DNA from: RH-AL1 sp964244495
GTDB lineage: Bacteria > Pseudomonadota > Alphaproteobacteria > Rhizobiales > Beijerinckiaceae
Length of the DNA stretch: 64,000 nt
Assembly: GCA_964244495.1 (NCBI GenBank)
Contig: CAXTIU010000010.1
Coordinates: 1-64,000, forward strand
Direction of reading: 5' to 3'
Shown: positions 25,613-35,615 of the stretch, piece by piece
How positions within the stretch are numbered: position 1 is the stretch's first letter
Layout of the letters: every line of letters starts with the position of its first letter
Notes under the pieces: generated by a model
The model's database searches: none
Told to the model about the DNA's origin: nothing
What the model saw: the letters and a program-made list of their open reading frames with translations, nothing else
Translations under genes and position numbers: made by a program

Positions 25613-26803
25613 ATGGTATCGCGCGCGCACCGGACAGCCCTGGCGAACTGGTGGTGGACGGTCGACCGCTGGCTGCTCGCCGCGCTCGCCACCATCATCG
25701 TCGCCGGCATGATCCTGACGATGGCGGCGAGCCCGCCGGTCGCCGAGCGGATCGGCCTGCCGACCTTCCATTTCGTCGATCGCCAGGCCCTCGCGCTGGT
25801 CCCGGCCGTCGCGGTGCTGATCGCGGTCTCCTTCCTCACCCCCCGCCAGGTGCGCCGCATGGCGGTGGTCGTTTTCGCCGTCGCGATGGGCCTGATCGTC
25901 GTGGCGCTGCTGTTCGGCCACGAGGTCAAGGGCTCGCGGCGCTGGATCTTCGGCATCCAGCCCTCCGAGTTCCTCAAGCCGGCCTTCGTGATCCTCGTCG
26001 CCTGGGCCTTCTCGGAAGGCGGCAAGCGCCGCGACGTGCCCGGCACCACGCTCGCCATCCTGCTGCTGCCGCTCACCATCGTGCCCCTCATGCTGCAGCC
26101 GGACTTCGGGCAGACCATGCTGGTCACGCTCGTGTGGATGGCGCTGTTCTTCATGGCCGGGCTGCACTGGTTCTGGATGGTGGGGTTGGGGGGCACCGGC
26201 GTCGTCAGCGTGCTCGCCGCCTACAAGTTCGTGCCGCACGTGCGCGCCCGCATCCTCAAGTTCATGGACCCGTCGAGCGGCAACGGCGTCTCCGACACGT
26301 TTCAGGTCGACACGGCGCTGGAAACGATCAAGGCCGGGCACTGGCTCGGCAAGGGACCGGGGGAGGGCACGGTGAAGCGCATCCTGCCCGACGCTCACAC
26401 CGACTTCATCTTCGCCGTCACCGGCGAGGAGTTCGGCCTGCTGGCCTGCATCGCGCTGTGCGCCCTGTTCGGCCTGGTCGTCGTTCGCGGCCTCCTCAAG
26501 GCGGCGCGCAGCGAGGACCCCTTCTGCGCCTTCGCCGGCGCCGGCCTCGTGATGCTGTTCGGGATCCAGGCGGCGATCAACATGGCCGTCAACCTCCACC
26601 TGATGCCGGCCAAGGGCATGACGCTCCCCTTCATCTCCTACGGCGGCTCGTCGCTGGTCTCGGTGGCGCTCGGCATGGGCTTCCTCGTCGCGGTGACCCG
26701 CCGCCGGCCTCGATCCGAGATCCTGTTCGACCGCTCCGTGCCGGATCGGATCGCGGCCGGCCGGGCCGGCGTGGAACGGCCGTCGGTGGAACAGCCGGCA
26801 TGA
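25613..26803 (+). CDS. ftsW: septal peptidoglycan glycosyltransferase FtsW
   Basis: About 396 residues. This SEDS-family membrane protein polymerises lipid II at the septum together with FtsI. There are about ten membrane segments, the first after WWWTVDRWLLAAL. The conserved SEDS loop is present: HTDFIFAVTGEEFG with its Glu, and NMAVNLHLMPAKGMTLPFIS followed by YGGSSL. I chose ATG 25613, giving MVSRAHRTALANWWWTVDRW, which matches the family start; GTG 25577 and ATG 25583 extend it by up to 12 residues. It is separated from murD by 93 bases, one of the larger gaps in the cluster, and its stop overlaps the murG start (ATGA). Confidence 0.95.
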   Translation: MVSRAHRTALANWWWTVDRWLLAALATIIVAGMILTMAASPPVAERIGLPTFHFVDRQALALVPAVAVLIAVSFLTPRQVRRMAVVVFAVAMGLIVVALLFGHEVKGSRRWIFGIQPSEFLKPAFVILVAWAFSEGGKRRDVPGTTLAILLLPLTIVPLMLQPDFGQTMLVTLVWMALFFMAGLHWFWMVGLGGTGVVSVLAAYKFVPHVRARILKFMDPSSGNGVSDTFQVDTALETIKAGHWLGKGPGEGTVKRILPDAHTDFIFAVTGEEFGLLACIALCALFGLVVVRGLLKAARSEDPFCAFAGAGLVMLFGIQAAINMAVNLHLMPAKGMTLPFISYGGSSLVSVALGMGFLVAVTRRRPRSEILFDRSVPDRIAAGRAGVERPSVEQPA

Positions 26804-26829
26804 GCGCAACCGCCATGAGCGCAACCGCC
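26800..26829 (+). repeat. tandem 15-bp duplication of the murG start codon region
   Basis: Two perfect copies of ATGAGCGCAACCGCC are followed by ATGAGCGG, so three consecutive in-frame ATGs with the same local context stand at the murG start. The duplication adds MSATA units to the N-terminus and does not disturb the frame. Confidence 0.95.
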
Positions 26830-27932
26830 ATGAGCGGCCGCCCCGTGCTGCTGGCCGCCGGGGGCACCGGCGGCCACCTGTTCCCGGCGCAGGCGCTCGC
26901 CGAGGCGCTGGCCGCGCGCGGTATCCCGGTGGAGCTCGTCACCGACGACCGCGCGCTGCGCTACGGCGCCGATTTCCCCGCCCGCACCGTGCACCACGTT
27001 CCCTCCGCCACGCCGACCGGCGGCGGGTCGCTCGACCGCGCCCGCGCCATCCTCACCCTGTTGCGCGGAACGCGCGCGGCCCGGCGCATCATCAAGCGGG
27101 TCAGGCCACGCGCGGTGATCGGCTTCGGCGGCTACCCCACGGTGCCGCCGATGCTCGCCGCCTCGCTGCTGAAGGTGCCGACGATCCTCCACGAGCAGAA
27201 CGCCGTGATGGGACGCGCCAACAGGTTCCTCGCGCGCCGCGTGGTGGCGATCGCCAAGGGCTTCGACAACCTCGTCATCGCCCACCCGGCGCTCGCCGCC
27301 AAGGCGCGGCTGATCGGCAACCCCGTGCGTCCGAGCGTGCTGGAGGCGGCCGGGTCGCCCTATCCCGCCTTCGACGGCGGCGCGCTGCGCCTGCTGGTGA
27401 CCGGCGGCTCGCAGGGGGCGCGCGTGATGTCGGACATCGTGCCGGCCGCGATCGGGCGGCTCACGCCATCCGAGCGGGCCCGCCTCGTGATCGTCCAGCA
27501 GGCGCGCGGCGAGGACGAGGCGGAGGTGCGGGAGGCCTACGGCGCCCTGGGCCTCACCGCGGAAGTGCGGCCCTTCTTCGCCGACCTGCCGGCCCGCATC
27601 GCGGAGGCCCACCTCGTCATCGCGCGCGCCGGCGCCTCCACCGTGTCCGAACTCGCGGTGATCGGCCGCCCGTCGATCCTCGTGCCGTTCCCGCACGCCC
27701 TCGACCAGGACCAGGCGGCGAACGCCGCGCTGCTGGAAAGGACCGGCTCGGCGATCGTGGTGCGCCAAGCGGATTTCACGGCGGACTGGCTGGCGGACTC
27801 GCTCCGCCTCGCGCTCGCCGATCGCGAAGGGTTGCAGGGCCGCGCCAGGGCCGCGCATGCCGCCGGCATCACGGACGCCGCCGCGCGCCTCGCCGATCTC
27901 GTTCAAACCCTGATGCTGCCGGAGAACCGAGG

Positions 27933-27936
<4 letters not shown>
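26800..27936 (+). CDS. murG: UDP-GlcNAc:lipid I N-acetylglucosaminyltransferase MurG
   Basis: About 378 residues from the first ATG. It is a GT28 enzyme on the inner membrane face that converts lipid I to lipid II. The glycine loop VLLAAGGTGGHLFPAQALAE is at the N-terminus. FGGYPTVPPMLAA and the C-terminal donor site GASTVSELAVIGRPSILVPF plus DQDQAANAALL are clear. Three in-frame ATGs occur at 26800, 26815 and 26830, because ATGAGCGCAACCGCC is tandemly repeated. The first overlaps the ftsW stop; the last, MSGRPVLLAAGG, corresponds best to the usual family start. The stop overlaps the murC start as ATGA. Confidence 0.96.
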
Positions 27937-29338
<1,402 letters not shown>

Positions 29339-29342
<4 letters not shown>

Positions 29343-30289
29343 CCGGTGGCGCGAGCGGCGCCGGGCGCCCGGGCTCGCGCCCGAGCCTCGTCGCCGAACT
29401 GGCGGCAGCGATGCCGGGGCTGCGCGGCTCGCTCGACGCACGGGTGCCGCTGGCGCCGCTCACCTGGTTCCGGACCGGCGGGCCGGCGGAGGTGCTCTAC
29501 GCTCCCGCCGACGAAGCAGACCTCGCCACCTTCCTTCGCGGCTGCCCCGCGTCGGTGCCGGTCACCACGATCGGGCTGGGCTCGAACCTCCTGGTGCGCG
29601 ACGGCGGCATCGACGGCGTCGTCATCCGGCTCGGCAAGCCGTTCGCCATGGTGACGGTCGAGGGCACGGACATCGTCGCCGGCGCGGCGACGCCGGACGT
29701 CAAGCTCGCGTCGGCGGCGGCGGAAGCGGGGATCGCCGGCCTGGCCTTCCTGCGCGGCATCCCCGGTTGCGTCGGCGGCGCGATCCGGATGAACGGCGGC
29801 GCCTACGGGCGCGAAACGGCCGACGCCCTGGTGTCCGCGCGCGGCGTCGACCGCTCCGGCACCGTCCGCGAATTTCCGCGCGCGGAGATCGACTTCACCT
29901 ATCGCCATTGCGGGGTCGCGCCCGACGTCGTGTTCACGCGGGCGCGCTTCGCCGGGCGGGCCGGCGATCCCCGGGCGATCCGCGCCGAGATGGCGGCGAT
30001 CACGGCGGCGCGGGCGGCGACGCAGCCGGTCAACGCCCGCACCGGCGGCTCGACCTTCAAGAACCCGCCCGGCGCCAAGGCCTGGGAGCTGGTCGACCGG
30101 GCCGGCTGTCGCGGGCTCGTCCACGGCGACGCGCAGGTGTCCGACCTCCACACGAACTTCCTGATCAATCGCGGCGCGGCGACCGGCGCGGACCTCGAAA
30201 CGCTGGGCGACATCGTCCGGGCGCGGGTTCTCGACGAAACGGGGGTCGGCCTCGAGTGGGAGATCGCCCGCGTGGGGAAGCCGGCATGA
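29339..30289 (+). CDS. murB: UDP-N-acetylenolpyruvoylglucosamine reductase MurB
   Basis: A 316-residue flavoprotein that reduces UDP-GlcNAc-enolpyruvate to UDP-MurNAc with NADPH. FAD-binding residues are in TIGLGSNLLVRDGGIDGVVI. FLRGIPGCVGGAIRMNGGAYG is the conserved core, the catalytic Ser is in TGGSTFKNPPG and the C-terminal Glu in VGLEWEI. It is of type II, lacking the extra C-terminal loop. The start is GTG 29339, overlapping the murC stop as GTGA; the first 18 residues are Gly/Arg/Ser-rich and variable. It is followed by a strong palindrome before ddl. Confidence 0.96.
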
Positions 30290-30300
30290 CGGCGAGGGCC

Positions 30301-30336
30301 CGCGCATCCTCCCCCGCGAAGCGGGGAGGATGCGCG
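30301..30336. repeat. REP-like intergenic palindrome between murB and ddl
   Basis: CGCGCATCCTCCCC (30301-30314) and GGGGAGGATGCGCG (30323-30336) are perfect inverted copies around an 8-base centre, and an alternative pairing extends the stem to a GAA loop with one bulged C. There is no T run, so it is not a classical terminator. The C-rich core around CCCCCGCGAAGCGGGG resembles dispersed palindromic elements of GC-rich alphaproteobacteria, a recollection I cannot verify here. Confidence 0.75.
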
Positions 30337-30363
30337 CCAAATCTTTGAAGGATGGGAAGCACC

Positions 30364-31287
30364 ATGACGAAGCACGTCGCCGTCCTCCTTGGCGGCCTGT
30401 CCGCCGAGCGCGAGGTGTCGCTGCGCTCGGGCGAGGCCTGCGCCGCCGCTCTGGAGCGGGAGGGCTACCAGATCACCCGCATCGACGTCGACCGCGCGAT
30501 CGGCGAGCGACTGGCGGCGCTGCGCCCCGACGTCGCCTTCAACGCGCTGCACGGACGGTTCGGCGAGGACGGCATCGTCCAGGGCATCCTGGAGATGCTG
30601 CGCATCCCCTACACCCACTCGGGCGTCCTGTCCTCGGCGCTCGCCATGCAGAAGGACCGCGCCAAGGATGTGATGCGGGCGGCCGGCATCCCCGTGGCGG
30701 ACGGCCTCACCCTGCACCGGCTCGCCGTCGCCAAGGGGCATCCGATGGCGCCCCCCTACGTCATCAAGCCGGTGAGCGAGGGCTCCTCGGTCGGCGTGCT
30801 GTTCGTCAACGAGGATCACCAACACCCGCCGCAGGAGCTGACCCGCGACGACTGGGAGCACGGCGACATGATGCTCGTCGAGCGTTTCGTCGCCGGACGC
30901 GAGCTGACCTGCGCCGTCATCGGCGACAAGGCCCTCGACGTGATCGACATCCGCGCGGCCGACGGCGGCTGGTACGACTACCACGCGAAATACGCCAAGG
31001 GCGGCTCGATCCACGTCCTTCCGGCGGATCTTAAAGGAAATCTTTACCAATTCGTTCAAGAGTTGGCCCTGAGGGCGCACCGAGCCCTCGGATGTCGCGG
31101 TGTCAGCCGTGCGGACTTCCGGTACGACGATCGCCCCGGAGGTACGGGAGAACTCGTCGTGTTGGAGGTCAACACGCAGCCCGGCATGACCGAGACCTCT
31201 CTGGTGCCCGAGCTGGCCGCCCACGTCGGCCTAACATTCGGTGAGCTTGTTCGATGGATGGTGGAGGACGCCTCCTGCGATCGTTAG
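30364..31287 (+). CDS. ddl: D-alanine-D-alanine ligase
   Basis: A 307-residue ATP-grasp enzyme making the D-Ala-D-Ala dipeptide used by MurF. Visible: VAVLLGGLSAEREVSLRSG at the N-terminus with the catalytic Glu, NALHGRFGEDGIVQGILE, the ATP-grasp lid KPVSEGSSVGVLFV, and the C-terminal metal site LEVNTQPGMTETSLVPELA. The ATG at 30364 is chosen for its GGGAAG about 5 bases upstream and the family length; ATG 30352 would add MGST. The ftsQ start lies inside its last 34 bases. Confidence 0.96.
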   Translation: MTKHVAVLLGGLSAEREVSLRSGEACAAALEREGYQITRIDVDRAIGERLAALRPDVAFNALHGRFGEDGIVQGILEMLRIPYTHSGVLSSALAMQKDRAKDVMRAAGIPVADGLTLHRLAVAKGHPMAPPYVIKPVSEGSSVGVLFVNEDHQHPPQELTRDDWEHGDMMLVERFVAGRELTCAVIGDKALDVIDIRAADGGWYDYHAKYAKGGSIHVLPADLKGNLYQFVQELALRAHRALGCRGVSRADFRYDDRPGGTGELVVLEVNTQPGMTETSLVPELAAHVGLTFGELVRWMVEDASCDR

Positions 31288-32255
31288 GCGGTTTGACGGC
31301 CGCGCTCGCCGGCTCACGGCCGGCGGGTGCCCCGCTCGCCGTCGCCGCCGGCCTCGATCCCTTCGCCTTCCCGATCCTTCCCCCAACAGCGCCGCCGCTG
31401 CCGCGCCGCCGCCGCCGCCATGGTCACGTGATCGGCCACGGCCTGGAGCGCCTCGTCGCCTCGCGCCTGTTCGGCACGGCGCTGGTCGTCGCCCTGCTCG
31501 CGACGGTCGGCGCGTACGGCGCGGTGCGCGGCGGCGAGTACGACGCCTTCTGCGCCGCGCAGGGCAGGTTGCCCGACATCCTCGCCAAAGCCCTCGGCTT
31601 CCCCATCAAGGCGGTCACCATCACCGGCGCCCGCGAGCTGACCGAGGCCGAGATCCTCAAGCTCGCCGGCGTCGGTCCGCGCAACTCGCTCCTCTTCCTC
31701 GACGTCGCCGACCTGCGCGCGCGCCTCAAGGCAGTGCCGCTCATCAAGGAGGCGAGCGTCTCCAAGCTCTACCCGAACCGGCTTCTGGTCGAGATCGAGG
31801 AGCGCCAGCCGGCGGCCCTCTGGCAGAAGGCCGGGATCGTCTCCATCGTGGCCGCCGACGGGACGCCCATCGACGACATGCGCGACCCGCGCTTCGAGCG
31901 CCTTCCCCTGGTCGTCGGCGACGGCGCCAACGCCAACCTGGCCGAGTACCTCTCCATCCTCGACGCGAGCGGCGACCTGCGCGAGCGCATCCGCGCCGGC
32001 CTCTACGTCGCCGGGCGGCGCTGGACCCTCAAGACGGTCGCCGGCCTGGAGATCGCCCTGCCGGAGCGCGATCCGGCCGAGGCGGTCGCGCGGCTCGGGG
32101 CGCTGGAGCACGAGGGCCGCATCCTGGAGAAGGACATCCTGTCCCTCGACCTTCGCATCCCCGGGCGCGTGGTCGCGAGGCTGACCCCCGACGCCGCCGC
32201 CGCCCGCGCGGACCTCCTCGCGAAGAAGTCGAAGAAGAAAGGCGCCACCACATGA
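31254..32255 (+). CDS. ftsQ: cell division protein FtsQ
   Basis: A 333-residue bitopic division protein. A cytoplasmic Pro/Arg-rich tail of about 65 residues (with PLPRRRRRHGH) is followed by one membrane segment near 72-92 (GTALVVALLATVGAYGAV), then the POTRA domain (IKAVTITGARELTEAEILKL through YPNRLLVEIEER) and the FtsQ domain ending in LRIPGRVVARLTPDAA. It binds FtsB and FtsL and recruits them to the septum. The start overlaps ddl by 34 bases, and the stop overlaps the ftsA start (ATGA). Confidence 0.94.
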   Translation: MDGGGRLLRSLGGLTAALAGSRPAGAPLAVAAGLDPFAFPILPPTAPPLPRRRRRHGHVIGHGLERLVASRLFGTALVVALLATVGAYGAVRGGEYDAFCAAQGRLPDILAKALGFPIKAVTITGARELTEAEILKLAGVGPRNSLLFLDVADLRARLKAVPLIKEASVSKLYPNRLLVEIEERQPAALWQKAGIVSIVAADGTPIDDMRDPRFERLPLVVGDGANANLAEYLSILDASGDLRERIRAGLYVAGRRWTLKTVAGLEIALPERDPAEAVARLGALEHEGRILEKDILSLDLRIPGRVVARLTPDAAAARADLLAKKSKKKGATT

Positions 32256-33565
32256 GCTCGGCCACCATGCCTCCGCGCATGCGCCCCTTGTCGGCCCGTC
32301 GCAACGCGCTGCTCTGCGTGCTCGACATCGGCACCTCCAAGATCGTCTGCCTCGTCGCCCGGCTGCAGCCGATCGAGCCCTCCGAGATGCTGCGCGGCCG
32401 CACCCATCGCTGCCGCATCCTCGGCATCGGGCACCAGCGCTCGCGCGGCATCAAGAGCGGCACCGTGGTCGACATGGAGGCGGCGGAGGGCGCGATCCGC
32501 CTCGCCGTCGACGCGGCCGAGCGCATGGCCGGCGTCCAGGTCCAGAGCGTCATCGTCAACATGACCGGCGGCCGGCTCACCTCGCAGTTCTTCGACGCCA
32601 AGATCGCGGTCGGCGGCCATGCCGTCTCCGACAGCGAGGTCCACCGGGTGCTCGAGGCCTGCCACGCCAGCGTCGCGCCGGGGCGCAGCGCGCTGCACTC
32701 GCTGCCGACCGGCTTCTCGCTCGGCACCGGCGGCGAGATCCGCGACCCGCGCGGCCTGATCGGCGACGAGCTCGGCGCCGCCATGCACGTGGTGTCGACC
32801 GACGCGGTGGCCGCGCGCAACCTGATGCTGGCCATCGAGCGCTGCCACCTCACCGTGGAGGCGGTCGTGGCCACGCCCTACGCGTCGGGCCTCTCCGCCC
32901 TGGTCGACGACGAGGCGGAACTGGGCACCGCGCTCATCGACATCGGCGGCGGCACGACGTCGGTCGGCATCTTCTCCGGCGGAAACCTCACCCACGTCGA
33001 CGCCTTCGCGGTCGGCGGTCGCCACGTCACCATGGACCTCGCGCGCGGCCTCAACATCCCGCTCACCGACGCCGAGCGGCTGAAGACCCTGCACGGCTCC
33101 TGCCTGACCTCGGCCTCCGACGAGCGCGAGACGATCACGCTGACCCCCGTCGGCGACGACGGCGACCACGCCGCCCACGTGCCGCGCTCGCAGCTGACCC
33201 GCATCATCAAGCCGCGCATCGAGGAGATCCTGGAGCTGGTGCGCGACCGCTTGAAGGCGGCGGGCCTGCCCGCCCACTCGGGGCGCCGCATCGTGCTGAC
33301 GGGGGGCGCCAGCCAACTCGCTGGGCTGCCCGAGGCGGCCAGGCGCATCGTATCCGGACAGGTCAGGATCGGGCGTCCGCTCGGCATCCAGGGGCTGCCC
33401 GAGTCCGCCAAGGGGCCGGCCTTCTCGGCGGCGGTCGGCCTGCTGGTCTACCCGCAGGTCAGCGGCATCGAGCACTTCCGCCCGATCGGTTCCAAGAACC
33501 TCCGGGAGCCGACCAACGACAACTACATCAGCCGCGTCGGTCGCTGGCTGAAGGACAGCTTCTAG
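32252..33565 (+). CDS. ftsA: cell division protein FtsA
   Basis: A 437-residue actin-like protein that anchors FtsZ to the membrane. ATP-site blocks are visible: LCVLDIGTSKIVCLVARL, ALIDIGGGTTSVGIFSGG and IVLTGGASQLAGLPEAA. The C-terminus NYISRVGRWLKDSF is the amphipathic membrane-targeting helix. The start at ATG 32252 overlaps the ftsQ stop; the first 17 residues before RNALLCVLD are variable. A 99-base gap separates it from ftsZ, which may hold a separate ftsZ promoter, although I cannot assign hexamers. Confidence 0.96.
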   Translation: MSSATMPPRMRPLSARRNALLCVLDIGTSKIVCLVARLQPIEPSEMLRGRTHRCRILGIGHQRSRGIKSGTVVDMEAAEGAIRLAVDAAERMAGVQVQSVIVNMTGGRLTSQFFDAKIAVGGHAVSDSEVHRVLEACHASVAPGRSALHSLPTGFSLGTGGEIRDPRGLIGDELGAAMHVVSTDAVAARNLMLAIERCHLTVEAVVATPYASGLSALVDDEAELGTALIDIGGGTTSVGIFSGGNLTHVDAFAVGGRHVTMDLARGLNIPLTDAERLKTLHGSCLTSASDERETITLTPVGDDGDHAAHVPRSQLTRIIKPRIEEILELVRDRLKAAGLPAHSGRRIVLTGGASQLAGLPEAARRIVSGQVRIGRPLGIQGLPESAKGPAFSAAVGLLVYPQVSGIEHFRPIGSKNLREPTNDNYISRVGRWLKDSF

Positions 33566-33664
33566 GACACCGCGAGGCCCTGGCGCCCGCGCCACTCCAG
33601 CCCCGCGCAAATTACGCGACGTACATTCGGCGAAGAAACGCCCCAACCGGCAAGAGGCCATGCG

Positions 33665-35380
33665 ATGACCATCAATTTGAAAGCCCCGGAACTGCGGGAG
33701 CTGAAGCCACGCATCATGGTGTGCGGCGTCGGCGGCGCCGGCGGCAACGCGGTCAACAACATGATCGTCTCGGGGCTGGTGGGCGTCGACTTCATCGTCG
33801 CCAACACCGACGCGCAGGCGCTCACCGCCTCCAAGGCCGAACGCATCATCCAGATGGGCCTGCAGGTGACGGAAGGGCTCGGCGCCGGCTCGCAGCCCGA
33901 GGTCGGCCGCGCCGCCGCCGAGGAGGCGCTGGAGGAGATCCGCGACCATCTCGCCGGCGCGCACATGGTGTTCGTCACCGCCGGCATGGGGGGTGGCACC
34001 GGCACCGGCGCCGCCCCGGTGATCGCCCGGATCGCCCGCGACATGGGCATCCTCACCGTCGGCGTCGTGACCAAGCCGTTCCAGTTCGAGGGGCAGCGCC
34101 GCATGCGGGTGGCCGACGGCGGCATCACCGAGCTGCACAAGGCTGTCGACACCCTCATCACCATCCCCAACCAGAACCTGTTCCGCATCGCCAACGAGAA
34201 GACGACCTTCGCCGACGCCTTCTCCATGGCCGACCAGGTGCTCTACTCCGGCGTCGCCTGCATCACCGACCTGATGGTGAAGGAAGGGCTCATCAACCTC
34301 GACTTCGCCGACGTGCGCGCGATCATGCGCGAGATGGGCAAGGCGATGATGGGCACCGGCGAGGCGTCGGGCGACAAGCGCGCGATCCTCGCCGCCGAGG
34401 CCGCCATCGCCAATCCGCTGCTCGACGAGGTGTCGATGAAGGGCGCCAAGGGGCTGCTCATCTCCATCACGGGTGGCAACGACCTGACCCTCTACGAGGT
34501 CGACGAGGCGGCGAGCCGCATTCGCCAGGAGGTTGACGAGGACGCCAACATCATCCTCGGCGCCACCTTCGACGAGAGCCTGGATGGCATCGTGCGCGTG
34601 TCGGTGGTCGCCACCGGCATCGACAAGGTCGCCGACCAGCGCGAGCTGCTCGCCGCCGAGGCCCGCATCGCCGAGGCCGCCGCCCGCCTGCGCGCCCAGT
34701 CCGAGGGCCGCCGCGTCGAGGCGCAGCCCGCGCCCCCGCAGATCGCCACCTCCTACCAGGAGCCGGCGCCTCTCCCCCATCAACCCCCGCATCAAGCCGC
34801 CCCGCATCAGGCGCCCGTTCCCCAGCACTACGCGCCGCCCGCCGCGTCCGGCGTGCAGCTGCAGCAGGTGATGCCGCAGCCGGCCCCCACCTACGTCGAG
34901 CAGCAGCGCCCGACGGCGCGCGAGCAGGAGGGTCGCTACGAGGCCGGTCCCTACATCCCCCCGGTCCCCGAGACGGCGATGGTCCGCCAGCAGCGTATGC
35001 CGCAGATCGAGGACCTGCCGGTGCCGGTGCAGAACCAGATTCGCCAGCAGTACACGGCCGGCGATCAGGCCGACATCAAGCGCCGCACCCTGCTCGAGCG
35101 TCTCGCCGCCTTCGGCATGAGCCGCGACGAGACCGGCGCCGCGCCGGTGGTGGATCACCGCCCGGCCGCCCCGCAGCTCGGCTACCAGCCCCAGCACTAC
35201 CAGCGCCCCGCGGCGCCGGCGCCGGCTCACGCGGATTACGCCAAGCGGCCGTCGGCGCCCCACCCGCAGCAGCGGCTCGCGCAGCAGCCGCTCGACAGCC
35301 ATGGCCGCGTGGCTCCCGCCAGGTCCTCCGAGGACGACCAGCTGGAGATCCCGGCGTTCCTGCGCCGCCAAACGAACTGA
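33665..35380 (+). CDS. ftsZ: cell division protein FtsZ
   Basis: A 571-residue tubulin homologue that forms the division ring. The GTPase domain (about 1-320) has VGGAGGNAVNNMI, the tubulin signature GGGTGTGAAPVIA, and the T7 loop NLDFADVRAIM. A long linker (about 325-550) is rich in Pro, Gln, His and Ala. The C-terminal peptide LEIPAFLRRQTN is the docking site for FtsA and other partners. The long linker is characteristic of alphaproteobacteria. The ATG at 33665 is preceded by AGAGG. Confidence 0.97.
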   Translation: MTINLKAPELRELKPRIMVCGVGGAGGNAVNNMIVSGLVGVDFIVANTDAQALTASKAERIIQMGLQVTEGLGAGSQPEVGRAAAEEALEEIRDHLAGAHMVFVTAGMGGGTGTGAAPVIARIARDMGILTVGVVTKPFQFEGQRRMRVADGGITELHKAVDTLITIPNQNLFRIANEKTTFADAFSMADQVLYSGVACITDLMVKEGLINLDFADVRAIMREMGKAMMGTGEASGDKRAILAAEAAIANPLLDEVSMKGAKGLLISITGGNDLTLYEVDEAASRIRQEVDEDANIILGATFDESLDGIVRVSVVATGIDKVADQRELLAAEARIAEAAARLRAQSEGRRVEAQPAPPQIATSYQEPAPLPHQPPHQAAPHQAPVPQHYAPPAASGVQLQQVMPQPAPTYVEQQRPTAREQEGRYEAGPYIPPVPETAMVRQQRMPQIEDLPVPVQNQIRQQYTAGDQADIKRRTLLERLAAFGMSRDETGAAPVVDHRPAAPQLGYQPQHYQRPAAPAPAHADYAKRPSAPHPQQRLAQQPLDSHGRVAPARSSEDDQLEIPAFLRRQTN

Positions 35381-35615
35381 TCCCTCGTTCTCGAATGGGA
35401 AGGCCCGGTTCGGGCACCGGAGGACCGGGAACGTCGGGGCGGAGGATGCGTGGCGATCGCGCCTCACGCATGGTTTTCTTCCGGGAACCGCCGCCATCGC
35501 CATATTGTCGCCGCGCGGAGCTTCGACGACGTCGCCGGCACGAGGCGGAACGTCCCGTGCGACGATCGCGAAGCCTCGCAGCCCGGCCCGGTTCGGGCCT
35601 TCATGGGAACCCCTC

